DNA of 33,134 nt from an uncultured Nocardioides sp. (GTDB lineage: Bacteria; Actinomycetota; Actinomycetes; Propionibacteriales; Nocardioidaceae). The position numbers and the translations under genes are program-made. The notes beneath the pieces were generated by a model. The model made no database searches, was not told where the DNA came from, and saw nothing but the letters and a program-made list of their open reading frames with translations. The stretch spans positions 1 through 33,134 of the forward strand of contig NZ_CADCUP010000125.1 of NCBI RefSeq assembly GCF_902805925.1, in the 5' to 3' direction. Shown in pieces: positions 18,196-26,944 of the stretch; within the stretch, counting starts at the first letter, position 1, and every line of letters starts with the position of its first letter.

Positions 18196-18636
18196 GTGCT
18201 GACTCTCGACCAGGCGACGTACGACGCGATCGTGGCGCACGCCAAGCGCGACCACCCCGACGAGGCGTGCGGGGTCGTCGCGGGGCCCGCGGGCAGCGAC
18301 CGTCCCGAGCGGCTCGTCGAGATGGTCAACGCGGCGGGGAGCCCGACGTTCTACGAGTTCGACTCCACCGACCTGCTGCGGCTCTACCGGGACATGGACG
18401 ACCGCGACGAGGAGCCGGTGGTCGTCTACCACTCCCACACCGCCACCGAGGCGTACCCCAGCCGCACCGACATCGGCCTGGCGGGCGAGCCGAACGCCCA
18501 CTACGTGCTCGTCAGCACCCGCGAGCGCGGGAATAACGAGGGCCCCGTGGAGTTCAGGTCCTACAGAATCATCGACGGCACGGTGACCGAGGAAGAGGTC
18601 GTCGTGGTACCCGAGCTGGAAGCGAGCACCACCTGA
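18196..18636 (+). CDS. mec: JAMM-type zinc peptidase acting on CysO (Mec family)
   Basis: A 146-residue JAMM/MPN metallopeptidase. In M. tuberculosis the orthologue Mec releases cysteine from the C-terminus of the sulfur carrier CysO. The zinc motif is exact: E23 in DEACGVVAG, then H79-S-H81 followed by x7-S89-x2-D92 (VYHSHTATEAYPSRTD). The gene is directly followed by cysO, with stop and start overlapping as TGATG, and cysM lies just beyond, which supports this role. The start is the GTG at 18196, 6 nt after a TACGCT box. Because the CysO here ends in Gly-Gly-Cys, the peptidase may act on the newly made protein as well as on the cysteine adduct. Confidence 0.93.
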   Translation: MLTLDQATYDAIVAHAKRDHPDEACGVVAGPAGSDRPERLVEMVNAAGSPTFYEFDSTDLLRLYRDMDDRDEEPVVVYHSHTATEAYPSRTDIGLAGEPNAHYVLVSTRERGNNEGPVEFRSYRIIDGTVTEEEVVVVPELEASTT

Positions 18637-18923
18637 TGGCCATCGAGGTCCGGATCCCCACCATCCTGCGCACCTACACCGGCGGCGAGAAGGCCGTGAG
18701 CGCCGAGGGCGACACGCTGGCCACGCTGATCGAGGACCTCGAGTCGTCCTACCCCGGCATCGCCGGCCGGCTGCTCGAGGACTCCGACGGCGGGGGAGAC
18801 CTGCGCCGGTTCGTCAACGTCTACATCAACGACGAGGACGTCCGCTTCATCGGCGGCCTGCAGGCCGGCCTGAGCGACGGTGACCAGGTCGTCGTGCTCC
18901 CGGCCGTCGCCGGCGGCTGCTGA
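18636..18923 (+). CDS. cysO: MoaD/ThiS-family sulfur carrier protein CysO, ending in GGC
   Basis: A 95-residue ubiquitin-fold sulfur carrier. In the M. tuberculosis pathway its C-terminal Gly-Gly is made a thiocarboxylate that CysM uses to make a CysO-cysteine adduct, which Mec then cleaves. Family features are IPTILRTYTGGEKAV near the N-terminus, RRFVNVYINDEDVRFIGGL (about residues 57-75) and VVVLPAVAGGC at the end. The C-terminal Cys after Gly-Gly is encoded plainly (GGC GGC TGC TGA). The M. tuberculosis protein, as I recall it, ends at Gly-Gly. So this precursor already looks like the CysO-Cys amide that Mec cleaves. It overlaps mec by 1 nt. Confidence 0.94.
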   Translation: MAIEVRIPTILRTYTGGEKAVSAEGDTLATLIEDLESSYPGIAGRLLEDSDGGGDLRRFVNVYINDEDVRFIGGLQAGLSDGDQVVVLPAVAGGC

Positions 18924-18936
18924 GCACCGTCGGGTC

Positions 18937-18942
18937 TAGGCT
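18937..18942 (+). promoter_or_regulatory. Putative -10 box (TAGGCT) ahead of the leader ORF and NYN gene
   Basis: TAGGCT ends 7 nt before the ATG of a five-codon ORF, not before the NYN start. It lies in the 40-nt gap after cysO, so the NYN gene may have its own transcript. Confidence 0.5.
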
Positions 18943-18949
18943 CCCCGGC

Positions 18950-18967
18950 ATGGAGCCGAGCCCGTGA
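18950..18967 (+). CDS. Putative five-codon leader peptide (MEPSP) coupled to the NYN gene
   Basis: ATG GAG CCG AGC CCG TGA. The ATG sits 7 nt after a TAGGCT box, which is the spacing seen for leaderless starts in this window. The TGA overlaps the GTG start of the NYN gene in a GTGA junction. The ORF is in a different frame from the NYN gene, so it is not an N-terminal extension. It includes two Pro codons near the stop, where ribosomes can slow. It may bring ribosomes to the NYN start, which has no Shine-Dalgarno. Such a short ORF can arise by chance, so this is a hypothesis. Confidence 0.4.
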   Translation: MEPSP

Positions 18968-19515
18968 GGCGCACCTACGTCATCGTCGACGGCGAGAACA
19001 TCGACGCCACCCTCGGCAGCTCCCTGCTCGGGCGGCGCCCGCTGCCCGAGGAGCGACCGCGCTGGGAGCGGGTGACCGACTACGCCCAGCGGCTGTGGGA
19101 CCAGCCGGTCACCGGCCTGTTCTTCCTCAACGCCTCCAACGGCCAGCTGCCGGCCAACTTCGTCCAGGCGCTGCTCGCCATGGACTACCGCCCCGTCCCG
19201 CTGGCCGGCCGCAGCGACGAGAAGGTCGTCGACATCGGCATCCAGCGCACCCTCGACGCGCTGGTCGGCCACGACGACGCGGACGTGCTGCTGTGCACCC
19301 ACGACGCCGACTTCGTCGACCACGTCGAGCGGCTGATGGGCGACGGCCGCCGGGTCGGCCTGATCGCCCTGCGCGAGTACGCCAGCACCGCGTTCGACCA
19401 CATCGACCTGCCCGTCCACGACCTCGAGGACGACGTCGGCGCGTTCAAGGTGCCGCTGCCCCGGGTGCGCATCATCGCCCTGGACGACTTCGACCCCGAG
19501 CGATTCCTGCGTTAG
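18964..19515 (+). CDS. NYN domain (PIN-like) protein, putative RNase
   Basis: A 183-residue protein made of one NYN domain, a PIN-like fold usually linked to metal-dependent RNA cleavage. The acidic residues expected for metal binding are present: D9 with N12 (VIVDGENID), the DEKVVDIGIQRTLDAL segment, and the THDADFVDHV motif. No RNA-binding or membrane domain is attached. It lies between cysO and cysM, which are adjacent in M. tuberculosis as I recall. The short gaps on both sides (40 and 45 nt) place it in the sulfur-carrier cluster, but a functional link is inference. The GTG start overlaps the stop of a putative five-codon leader. Confidence 0.85.
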   Translation: MRRTYVIVDGENIDATLGSSLLGRRPLPEERPRWERVTDYAQRLWDQPVTGLFFLNASNGQLPANFVQALLAMDYRPVPLAGRSDEKVVDIGIQRTLDALVGHDDADVLLCTHDADFVDHVERLMGDGRRVGLIALREYASTAFDHIDLPVHDLEDDVGAFKVPLPRVRIIALDDFDPERFLR

Positions 19516-20508
<993 letters not shown>

Positions 20509-20509
20509 G

Positions 20510-21355
20510 GTGTCAGGGGTGCGCCTGACGCCCCTGCTCCTGGCCGCGGTGCTGCTCGCCCCGGCGGCCCCCACCTCCGCGGTGGCCGCGCCCGCGGAGC
20601 GGCGCGCGCCCGTCGTCAGCACCGAGCGGCCCGAGGCCGAGGGCGTCGCGCGGTTCTCCCGCATCCTGCGCGCCCGTCCCGGCCGGTGGACGCCGCGGCC
20701 CACGTCCACGGCGTACCACTGGCTGCGCGACGGCGTACCGATCCGCGGTGCCACCGGGCGCCGCCTCGAGCTGGGGCACCGGGACGTCGGCACCAGGATC
20801 CAGGTCGTGGTGACCGCCGCCGCGGAGGGCTTCGAGCCGGCGGTCGCCGTCTCGCCCGGCCGGTGGATCAGGCACCGCGTCGAGCGGCGCCGGGTCGCGA
20901 CGTACTCCGTGCAGACCCGGGGCCGGATCACCACCAGCGTGCGGGAGTTCCGGCGCCAGGCGCAGCAGACGTACGACGACGCGCGGGGCTGGCGCGGCGG
21001 CGGCACCGTGCTGCGCCGCGTGGCCCGGGGCGGCGACTTCACGCTGGTGCTGGCCGAGGCGTCGTGGCTGCCGCGCTTCAGCGGCACGTGCAGCGTGATG
21101 TGGAGCTGCCGCGTCGGCCGCTTCGTGGTGGTCAACCAGGCCCGCTGGCTGCACGCCTCACCGGCATGGAACGCCGCCGGTCGCTCGGTGCGCGACTACC
21201 GGCACCTCGTCGTCAACCACGAGACCGGGCACTGGCTGGGCCGCGGCCACGTCGGGTGCCCCGGCCCCGGCCGGCTCGCGCCGGTGATGATGCAGCAGTC
21301 CAAGGGCACGGACGGGTGCCGGTTCAACCCGTGGCCGCGTCGGGGGGAGCTGTAG
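20510..21355 (+). CDS. Secreted DUF3152 protein, putative zinc metalloprotease
   Basis: A 281-residue exported protein. A signal peptide (LTPLLLAAVLLAPAAPTSAVAA, about residues 6-27) is followed by a roughly 90-residue region like an Ig-type repeat (YHWLRDGVPIRGATG, then GTRIQVVVTA). The DUF3152 domain from about residue 125 holds an extended zinc motif, NHETGHWLGRGH, with H237, E238, H241 and H247. Nearby Cys pairs (CSVMWSC, and the GC residues after the motif) could form disulfides. The GTG at 20510 is 1 nt after the cysM stop; the GTG at 20519 is an alternative. Substrate unknown. It may be cotranscribed with cysM by position only. Confidence 0.85.
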   Translation: MSGVRLTPLLLAAVLLAPAAPTSAVAAPAERRAPVVSTERPEAEGVARFSRILRARPGRWTPRPTSTAYHWLRDGVPIRGATGRRLELGHRDVGTRIQVVVTAAAEGFEPAVAVSPGRWIRHRVERRRVATYSVQTRGRITTSVREFRRQAQQTYDDARGWRGGGTVLRRVARGGDFTLVLAEASWLPRFSGTCSVMWSCRVGRFVVVNQARWLHASPAWNAAGRSVRDYRHLVVNHETGHWLGRGHVGCPGPGRLAPVMMQQSKGTDGCRFNPWPRRGEL

Positions 21356-21387
21356 GCCGGGCTTGGCACTGTCTTCCCGACCAGCCG

Positions 21388-22449
21388 TCAGCGGGCGTAG
21401 ACGTCCAGGTCCTGCCCCGCGTCGTGCTCGCTGCCGGGGACGGCGGGCAGGCCGAGGAGGGAGGTGACGAGGTTGGCGACGTCGCCGTTGCGCACCGGCT
21501 GGGGACCGGCGTAGGTCGTGCGGGCCCGCTTCGGGTCGCGGTAGTCGGGGTTGAGGTCGTAGAGGTCGGTGCCGGCGGGCACGCCGGGCCCGCGCACGAT
21601 GAAGGGGACGCGGTAGTTGGCGAACACCGTGGGCATCGAGTGGCTCACGCCCTTGCCGCCGTGGTCGGCGGTCACCACCAGCACCGTGTCCCGCCGCAGC
21701 GCCGGGTCGGCGTCGATGGCGGCGACGAGCCTCCCCAGGCGCCGGTCGGTCCGCTTGACGGCGGTGAGGTACCTCCGCGACATGAACCCGTGCTCGTGGC
21801 CGGCGTCGTCGGGGGCCGAGAGGTGCACGAAGCGGTAGGCGCGGGGGTTGGAGAGGTCGGCGACCACGTGACGGACGAGCGCGCCGTTGCCCTTGGTGAT
21901 CTCGAGCTTGTCGATGGCGGTGGGCCACGAGCGCTGCCACAGCGAGAACTTCGGCTTGCTCGCGAAGACCGCGGAGCCCAGGCCCGCCTGGTCGAGCACC
22001 GTGAACACCGAGTCGACCTGGTGCCCGGCCGCCGCCTGCACGGTGGCCGGCGTCGTGCGGGTGTCGTTCCAGGTGACCCCGTGGCCGCCCGTGGACGCCT
22101 CGACGCGGCGCCCGGTGACCATGCCCGTGTGGTTGGGCAGGGTGAGGGTCAGCTCTCGCTCGGTGCGGGCGTTGAGCGTGGACGCGCCCCGGTCGATGAG
22201 CCGGTGGAGCGTCGGGGTGGCGGCCCGCCCCAGCACGCGCAGGGCACGGGGATTGAGCGCGTCGATCGAGACGGTGACGACCGAGGCCGCCGTTCCGGCG
22301 CCCGCGGAGCCCGAGGCGCCGGTCGACGACCCGCTGAGGTGCACCTGGGGGTCACGCTCGGCGGCCGCGGTGCACGCGACGCCGGCCACGACGGCGAGCG
22401 AGGCCACCGCGGTGGCGAGCGGGAGGGGGCGACGGGTCCGAGAGGTCAC
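21388..22449 (-). CDS. Secreted alkaline phosphatase superfamily hydrolase (phosphodiesterase type)
   Basis: A 353-residue exported metal-dependent hydrolase. The N-terminal signal peptide is [18 protein letters not shown]; the Cys could be lipidated, but the -3 residue is Gly rather than the preferred Leu. The two-zinc site of the nucleotide pyrophosphatase/phosphodiesterase group is recognisable: the first Asp in VSIDALNP, the nucleophile Thr in TLPNHTGM, then DDAGHEHG and VTADHGG. Natural substrates could be nucleotides or phosphodiesters. The gene is on the opposite strand to its neighbours and convergent with the DUF3152 gene. A TACCCT box lies 6 nt before the GTG. Confidence 0.88.
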   Translation of the reverse strand: MTSRTRRPLPLATAVASLAVVAGVACTAAAERDPQVHLSGSSTGASGSAGAGTAASVVTVSIDALNPRALRVLGRAATPTLHRLIDRGASTLNARTERELTLTLPNHTGMVTGRRVEASTGGHGVTWNDTRTTPATVQAAAGHQVDSVFTVLDQAGLGSAVFASKPKFSLWQRSWPTAIDKLEITKGNGALVRHVVADLSNPRAYRFVHLSAPDDAGHEHGFMSRRYLTAVKRTDRRLGRLVAAIDADPALRRDTVLVVTADHGGKGVSHSMPTVFANYRVPFIVRGPGVPAGTDLYDLNPDYRDPKRARTTYAGPQPVRNGDVANLVTSLLGLPAVPGSEHDAGQDLDVYAR

Positions 22450-22455
22450 CGCACG

Positions 22456-22461
22456 AGGGTA
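22456..22461 (-). promoter_or_regulatory. Putative -10 box (TACCCT) of the phosphodiesterase-type gene
   Basis: On the minus strand TACCCT ends 6 nt before the GTG at 22449, with no Shine-Dalgarno in between. Confidence 0.55.
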
Positions 22462-22534
22462 GGCGCCGGTCCGGCGGACGCGGGCATCGACGTGACGTGT
22501 GTCGCCAACCCGGGTCTGCGCGCCCCGGGTGGCC

Positions 22535-22540
22535 TAGCCT
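22535..22540 (+). promoter_or_regulatory. Putative -10 box (TAGCCT) of the murI operon
   Basis: TAGCCT ends 7 nt before the GTG at 22548 and supports that start over the upstream extension in the ORF track. Confidence 0.6.
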
Positions 22541-22547
22541 GTCCGTC

Positions 22548-23372
22548 GTGCCAGCAGTGACCGCCCCCGCCGGTGTCGACGCGCCGATCGGGATCTTCGA
22601 CTCCGGATTCGGTGGCCTCACCGTCGCGAGGTCGGTCATCGACCAGCTGCCCCACGAGTCGATCGTCTACCTCGGGGACACCGCCCGGCAGCCCTACGGC
22701 GCCAAGCCGATCGGGGAGGTGCGCGAGTACGCCCTCGAGTGCCTGGACCACCTCGTCGAGCAGGGCGTCAAGGCGCTGGTCATCGCGTGCAACTCGGCGA
22801 GCGCGGCGATGCTGCGCGACGCCCGTGAGCGGTACGACGTCCCCGTCGTCGAGGTGATCCTGCCCGCCACCCGCCGTGCCGTGGCCGCCACGCGGTCGGG
22901 GCGCATCGGCGTCATCTGCACCCGCGCCACGGCGGAGTCGCTCGCCTACGACGACGCCTTCGCCGCCGCCCCGCAGGTGGTCCTCTCCACCCGGGCGTGC
23001 CCCCGCTTCGTCGACTTCGTCGAGGCCGGGGTGACCTCCGGGCCCGAGCTGATGGCGGCCGCCCACGACTACCTCGACCCGTTGGTCACCGCCGGGGTGG
23101 ACACGCTCATCCTCGGGTGCACGCACTACCCGCTGCTCACCGGCGTCATCTCCTACGTGGTGGGCGACGCGGTCACGCTGGTCAGCTCGGCCGAGGAGTG
23201 CGCCAAGGACGTCTACCGGCTCCTCGCCCGGCACGACCTGATGAGCGGCGTCGACGAGCCGTCGTACACCTTCGTCACCACCGGGCAGGCCGACGAGTTC
23301 GAGACGATCGGCCGCCGGTTCCTCGGGCCCGAGCTGCACGCCGCCCGCCAGTACGCCGGGGGCCGGGCATGA
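22548..23372 (+). CDS. murI: Glutamate racemase
   Basis: A 274-residue cytoplasmic enzyme that makes D-glutamate for peptidoglycan. The two catalytic cysteines are C81 ([10 protein letters not shown]) and C191 (GCTHYPLL), each in its conserved motif, and the N-terminal [13 protein letters not shown] is typical. Length matches the family. I chose the GTG at 22548, 7 nt after a TAGCCT box; the 17 extra residues in the ORF track have no family counterpart. It overlaps the MBL hydrolase gene by 4 nt (ATGA), and the same pair occurs in M. tuberculosis as murI and Rv1339 by recall. Confidence 0.96.
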   Translation: MPAVTAPAGVDAPIGIFDSGFGGLTVARSVIDQLPHESIVYLGDTARQPYGAKPIGEVREYALECLDHLVEQGVKALVIACNSASAAMLRDARERYDVPVVEVILPATRRAVAATRSGRIGVICTRATAESLAYDDAFAAAPQVVLSTRACPRFVDFVEAGVTSGPELMAAAHDYLDPLVTAGVDTLILGCTHYPLLTGVISYVVGDAVTLVSSAEECAKDVYRLLARHDLMSGVDEPSYTFVTTGQADEFETIGRRFLGPELHAARQYAGGRA

Positions 23373-24124
23373 GACTCACCGTCGTGGGCTGCTCGGGCTC
23401 CTATCCCGGCCCGGAGTCGGCCGCGAGCTGCTACCTGCTCGAGGCGCAGCACGAGGGCCGCACGTGGCGCATCGTGATGGACCTCGGCAACGGTGCCCTC
23501 GGCGCGCTGCACCGGTACGCCGACCCGCTCGAGGTCGACGCCGTGCTGCTGAGCCACCTGCACGCCGACCACTGCCTCGACCTGTGCGGCTACCACGTGC
23601 TGCGCAAGTACCACCCGCGCGGGCCGCAGCCGCGCATTCCCGTCTACGGGCCCGAGGGCACAGCCGGGCGGATGGCCCGCGCCTACGACCTCCCCGAGGC
23701 CCCGGGGATGACCGAGGAGTTCGACTTCCGCGTGTGGGGGGACCCCGTGGCCATCGGGCCCTTCACCGTCGAGGCGATCCCGGTCGAGCACCCGGTGCCG
23801 GCCTACGGGCTGCGCGTCACCGACGGCCGGGGCACGCTGGCCTACAGCGGCGACACCGCCCCGTGTGCCGGGCTGGAGGCCGTCGCGGCCGGGGCCGACC
23901 TCCTCCTCGCGGAGGCGTCGTTCCAGGAGCACGACGACACCCCGCCCTCGATCCACCTCACCGGCGCCGACTGCGGCGAGGCCGCCGCCCGGGCCGGGGT
24001 CGGGCGGCTGGTGCTCACCCACATCCCGCCCTGGCACGACCCGCAGGTCGTGCACGCCGAGGCGCAGGCACGGTGGTCCGGGCCGCTCGATCTCGCGGTG
24101 CCCGGGGCGACGTACGACATCTGA
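23369..24124 (+). CDS. MBL-fold metallohydrolase (Rv1339-like, possible cyclic-nucleotide phosphodiesterase)
   Basis: A 251-residue metallo-beta-lactamase fold protein of the RNase Z/cAMP phosphodiesterase branch. The metal motif is HLHADH (residues 63-68), followed by a conserved [18 protein letters not shown] (third metal position) and a final HIPPW. It is short compared with RNase Z and has no exosite arm. The M. tuberculosis homologue Rv1339, which also follows murI, has been reported to hydrolyse cAMP, so cyclic-nucleotide turnover is plausible here. Its ATG overlaps the murI stop by 4 nt, so the two are coupled. It ends the murI transcript and faces the SpoIIE phosphatase gene. Confidence 0.9.
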   Translation: MRLTVVGCSGSYPGPESAASCYLLEAQHEGRTWRIVMDLGNGALGALHRYADPLEVDAVLLSHLHADHCLDLCGYHVLRKYHPRGPQPRIPVYGPEGTAGRMARAYDLPEAPGMTEEFDFRVWGDPVAIGPFTVEAIPVEHPVPAYGLRVTDGRGTLAYSGDTAPCAGLEAVAAGADLLLAEASFQEHDDTPPSIHLTGADCGEAAARAGVGRLVLTHIPPWHDPQVVHAEAQARWSGPLDLAVPGATYDI

Positions 24125-24149
24125 GAGCCCCGGGTCCCCGGCGAGAGGC

Positions 24150-26789
24150 TCAGGCGCCTGGTGCCGGGTCGTCGAGGATCCGCACCGCGACGAGGGCGAC
24201 GTCGTCCTCGGGGCGGACCGGCAGCATGCGGCGCAGCACCTGGTCACCCAGCTCGTCCAGCGGGACGCCCTCCGTGGCGACGTCGGCGAGCACCGTGCGC
24301 AGGCGCTCGATGCCGTCGTCGAAGGTCTGGGTCCTGCTCTCGACCAGTCCGTCGGTGTACAGCAGGACCGTGGCACCGCGGGGAAGCACGGCGTGGGTCT
24401 CGGTGCGCAGGAGGTGCGGGTCGAGGCCCAGCAGCAGGTCGGTGTCCGCCGCCCACATGTCCCTCACCTCGACGGCGGCCGTGGGCGGCTGCGTGGCCGG
24501 CCCGTCGGGGCCGACGGGGACGACGGCCATGAGCGGCGGAGGGTGGCCGGCGTTGGACCACCTCAGCCGCATGGACCCCTCGGGCTCGTCGTCCCCGGTC
24601 TGCTCCAGGCGGGCCACCACCGCGGTCGCGGTGGTGTCGACGTGCAGCATCGACATCGCCTCGTCCACCCGGCGCAGCACCTCGGCAGGACCGTCGCCGG
24701 TGGTCACCGCGATGCCCCGCAGCAGGCTGCGCACCTGGCCCATGGCGGCCGCCGCTGCGGTGTCGTGCCCCACCACGTCGCCGATCACCACGGTGGTGGC
24801 GCCGTCGTGCTGACGGAAGGAGTCGTACCAGTCGCCGCCCACCTGGGCGACCTCGGCCGCCGGCTCGTAGCGCACCACCACCTGCACGTGGTCGGACGGG
24901 GGCGGCTCGGTCAGCAGGCTCCGCTGCAGGCCCTCGGCGAGGTCGCGCTGCTGGGCGTAGGCACGGGCGTTGTCCAGCGCCAGGCCGGCGCGGCCGCCCA
25001 GGTCGCGCAGCGTGTCGAGGTCCTCGGTGGTGAACGGCGGTCGCTCGCTGCCCCGGAAGACGGTGAGCAGGCCGTTGGTGCGCCCCCGTCCTCGCAGGGG
25101 CACGACCGCTGCCGAGGACGGCGCGAGCCGCTCGCACAGGTCTCGTGCCTCCCCCGGTGCGAGCACGGCCGCGATGGCGTCAGCCGCCCTCCCGCCGATC
25201 AGCACGGGCTCGCTGGCGGTGAGGGCGCGAGCGAGGAACGAGCCGTCGGTGAGAGCGGGGATCCTGGTCTCGGCGTAGCGAGCCACCAGCGGGCGGGCGT
25301 CGGGATCGGCGTGCCAGGTGGCGATGTCCCGCAGGCGATGCCGCCATCCGGGGGCCGACCCCGACGTCGGGTCGCCGTCGACGAGCGTGACCACGCACCA
25401 GTCGCAGAGATCCGGGGCGATCAGCTCGGCCAAGCGGGCCACGCCCTCCTCGGCGTCGAGGGTGTCGGTCAGCATCCGGGTCGCGTCGGCCAGCAGGGCG
25501 CTGCGCCGGGCCGCCCGGGCGATGGCCTCCTCGGCCGCGCGCCGGGCGGTGATGTCGTGGAAGTAGACCGACAACCCGTCCGGGGTCGGCCAGGCCCGGA
25601 CCTCGTACCAGTCGTCCAGGGGTGGCGGGTAGTAGGCCTCGAACGAGACGGGCTGTGCGGTCTCGGCCGCGCGGCGGTAGCTCGCCTCGAACTCCGTGCC
25701 CACCGCTGCGGGGAAGAGGTCCCAGATCACCTGGCCTACGACGTCCGTGGCGACGCCACCGAGCAGCCGCATCGCCTCGGCGTTGGCGTAGGTGAAGCGC
25801 CACCGCGGGTCCAGCTGGAAGAACGCGGACGGCATCGCCTCCAGGATCCGCGCGACCCTGGCGTCGCCGTCCCGGACCGCGGTGCTGTCGAAGGCGGCTC
25901 CCAGCAGCCGCACGGCCCTGCCGTCGGGACCGGGCACCACCTGGCCGCGGGCGCTGATCCACCGTACGGCGCCTGCGGGCAGGACGATGCGATACTCGAT
26001 GTCGACGCTGCCGCACGTGTCGATCACGCCGCTCAGCTCCTGGGTGACCCAGTCGCGGTCCTCGGGATGGACCGAGTCCGCGAACGCCTCGAAGTCGCCG
26101 CCGAAGGTGTGCCGGTCCAGGCCGAAGAGCTGCAGCAGCCTCTCGTCCCACCTCAGCGCACCGGTGGTCAGGTCCCAGTCGTAGACCCCCACTCCGGCGG
26201 CATCGACGCCCAGCCCCCAGAGCAGGCGGTCGGCGTCGTACCCGGCCTCCAGCGCCGCGAACTCGAGCTCGGCCAGCACCGGGGCGGTCAGCAGGGAGAG
26301 CACGGCGACGTCCTGGTCGGTCCACTCCCGCGGCTCCTGCTCGAAGACGCACAGCGCCCCGACCGTGTGCCCGTCGGCCACCAGGGGGACACCGAGGTAG
26401 GCCCCCACTGCGCCGGACCTGACCGGAGCCAGGGCACTGACCCGGCCGTCGGCGGAGGCGTGCCGGACGACCACCGGGGCCGTCGCCTCGACCGTCACCG
26501 CACCCAGGGACGGCTCGGCAGGGATCTCGACATCCAGCCCGCCGGCGGCCACACCGGCGCCCGACACCACGACCTCCCCGTCGATCACCACCGACACCTG
26601 CGCCGAGGCGGCATGCAGGAGCGTGGCGGCCAGCTCGGCCAGACGGCTCAGCGCCGGGTCGTCGGCCGGTCCGTCGATCGGGCGACGTGGGCGCGCGCGG
26701 CGTGCACCGGCGCTCCCGTCGTCGCCGCCGAAGGGGCGACGGAGTCCTGCCGTCGCCTGTGCCGGCTCGCGCTCCACACGTGACCTCAC
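24150..26789 (-). CDS. Multi-sensor PP2C (SpoIIE-type) phosphatase, GAF-PAS-PAS-GAF-PP2C
   Basis: About 879 residues from the chosen start. Order: a GAF-like domain (about 45-175), two PAS domains (about 185-305 and 310-420), a second GAF (about 430-600), and a C-terminal SpoIIE-type serine phosphatase (about 630-878). Phosphatase motifs are QVGGDWYDSF, VIGDVVGHD, WSNAGHPPPL, LLYTDGLVESR and a final PEDDVALVAVR. Such proteins usually dephosphorylate an anti-anti-sigma factor to switch on a stress response. No anti-sigma kinase domain or STAS partner is in the protein or the window. No membrane helix is seen, so the signal is likely cytoplasmic. The start is uncertain: GTG at 26789 or 26777 fits; the first 46 residues of the ORF track are probably not translated. 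Confidence 0.88.
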   Translation of the reverse strand: MRSRVEREPAQATAGLRRPFGGDDGSAGARRARPRRPIDGPADDPALSRLAELAATLLHAASAQVSVVIDGEVVVSGAGVAAGGLDVEIPAEPSLGAVTVEATAPVVVRHASADGRVSALAPVRSGAVGAYLGVPLVADGHTVGALCVFEQEPREWTDQDVAVLSLLTAPVLAELEFAALEAGYDADRLLWGLGVDAAGVGVYDWDLTTGALRWDERLLQLFGLDRHTFGGDFEAFADSVHPEDRDWVTQELSGVIDTCGSVDIEYRIVLPAGAVRWISARGQVVPGPDGRAVRLLGAAFDSTAVRDGDARVARILEAMPSAFFQLDPRWRFTYANAEAMRLLGGVATDVVGQVIWDLFPAAVGTEFEASYRRAAETAQPVSFEAYYPPPLDDWYEVRAWPTPDGLSVYFHDITARRAAEEAIARAARRSALLADATRMLTDTLDAEEGVARLAELIAPDLCDWCVVTLVDGDPTSGSAPGWRHRLRDIATWHADPDARPLVARYAETRIPALTDGSFLARALTASEPVLIGGRAADAIAAVLAPGEARDLCERLAPSSAAVVPLRGRGRTNGLLTVFRGSERPPFTTEDLDTLRDLGGRAGLALDNARAYAQQRDLAEGLQRSLLTEPPPSDHVQVVVRYEPAAEVAQVGGDWYDSFRQHDGATTVVIGDVVGHDTAAAAAMGQVRSLLRGIAVTTGDGPAEVLRRVDEAMSMLHVDTTATAVVARLEQTGDDEPEGSMRLRWSNAGHPPPLMAVVPVGPDGPATQPPTAAVEVRDMWAADTDLLLGLDPHLLRTETHAVLPRGATVLLYTDGLVESRTQTFDDGIERLRTVLADVATEGVPLDELGDQVLRRMLPVRPEDDVALVAVRILDDPAPGA

Positions 26790-26902
26790 AGCCTGCCTAC
26801 CGCCACTCCCCGCTCGACCACATCTGTCACGTCCAGCCGCCACACGCGGCACCCCGCTCGGCATCCCGCTCGACGTGGTCGGCGCGACGCAGATGTTGCT
26901 CG

Positions 26903-26925
26903 GTATCCCGTCGCCGCCGGGATAC
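26903..26925 (-). terminator. Hairpin after the response-regulator gene
   Basis: A perfect 8-bp stem, GTATCCCG paired with CGGGATAC, encloses a 7-nt loop, starting 19 nt after the response-regulator stop. It is less GC-rich than its surroundings. It could end the kinase/regulator transcript, or it could be an operator ahead of the phosphatase gene. Confidence 0.45.
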
Positions 26926-26944
26926 ACAGGTTATGCGACACCGC

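Noticed and set aside
24125-24149. Short GC-rich inverted repeats between the MBL hydrolase and the SpoIIE gene as a terminator
   Set aside because: Only 4-5 bp stems can be formed in this 25-nt gap, which is not enough in DNA of this composition.
23865-26783. 972-residue plus-strand ORF opposite the SpoIIE phosphatase
   Set aside because: Shadow frame. The minus-strand frame has clear GAF, PAS and PP2C motifs, while this one is a compositionally biased run without motifs.
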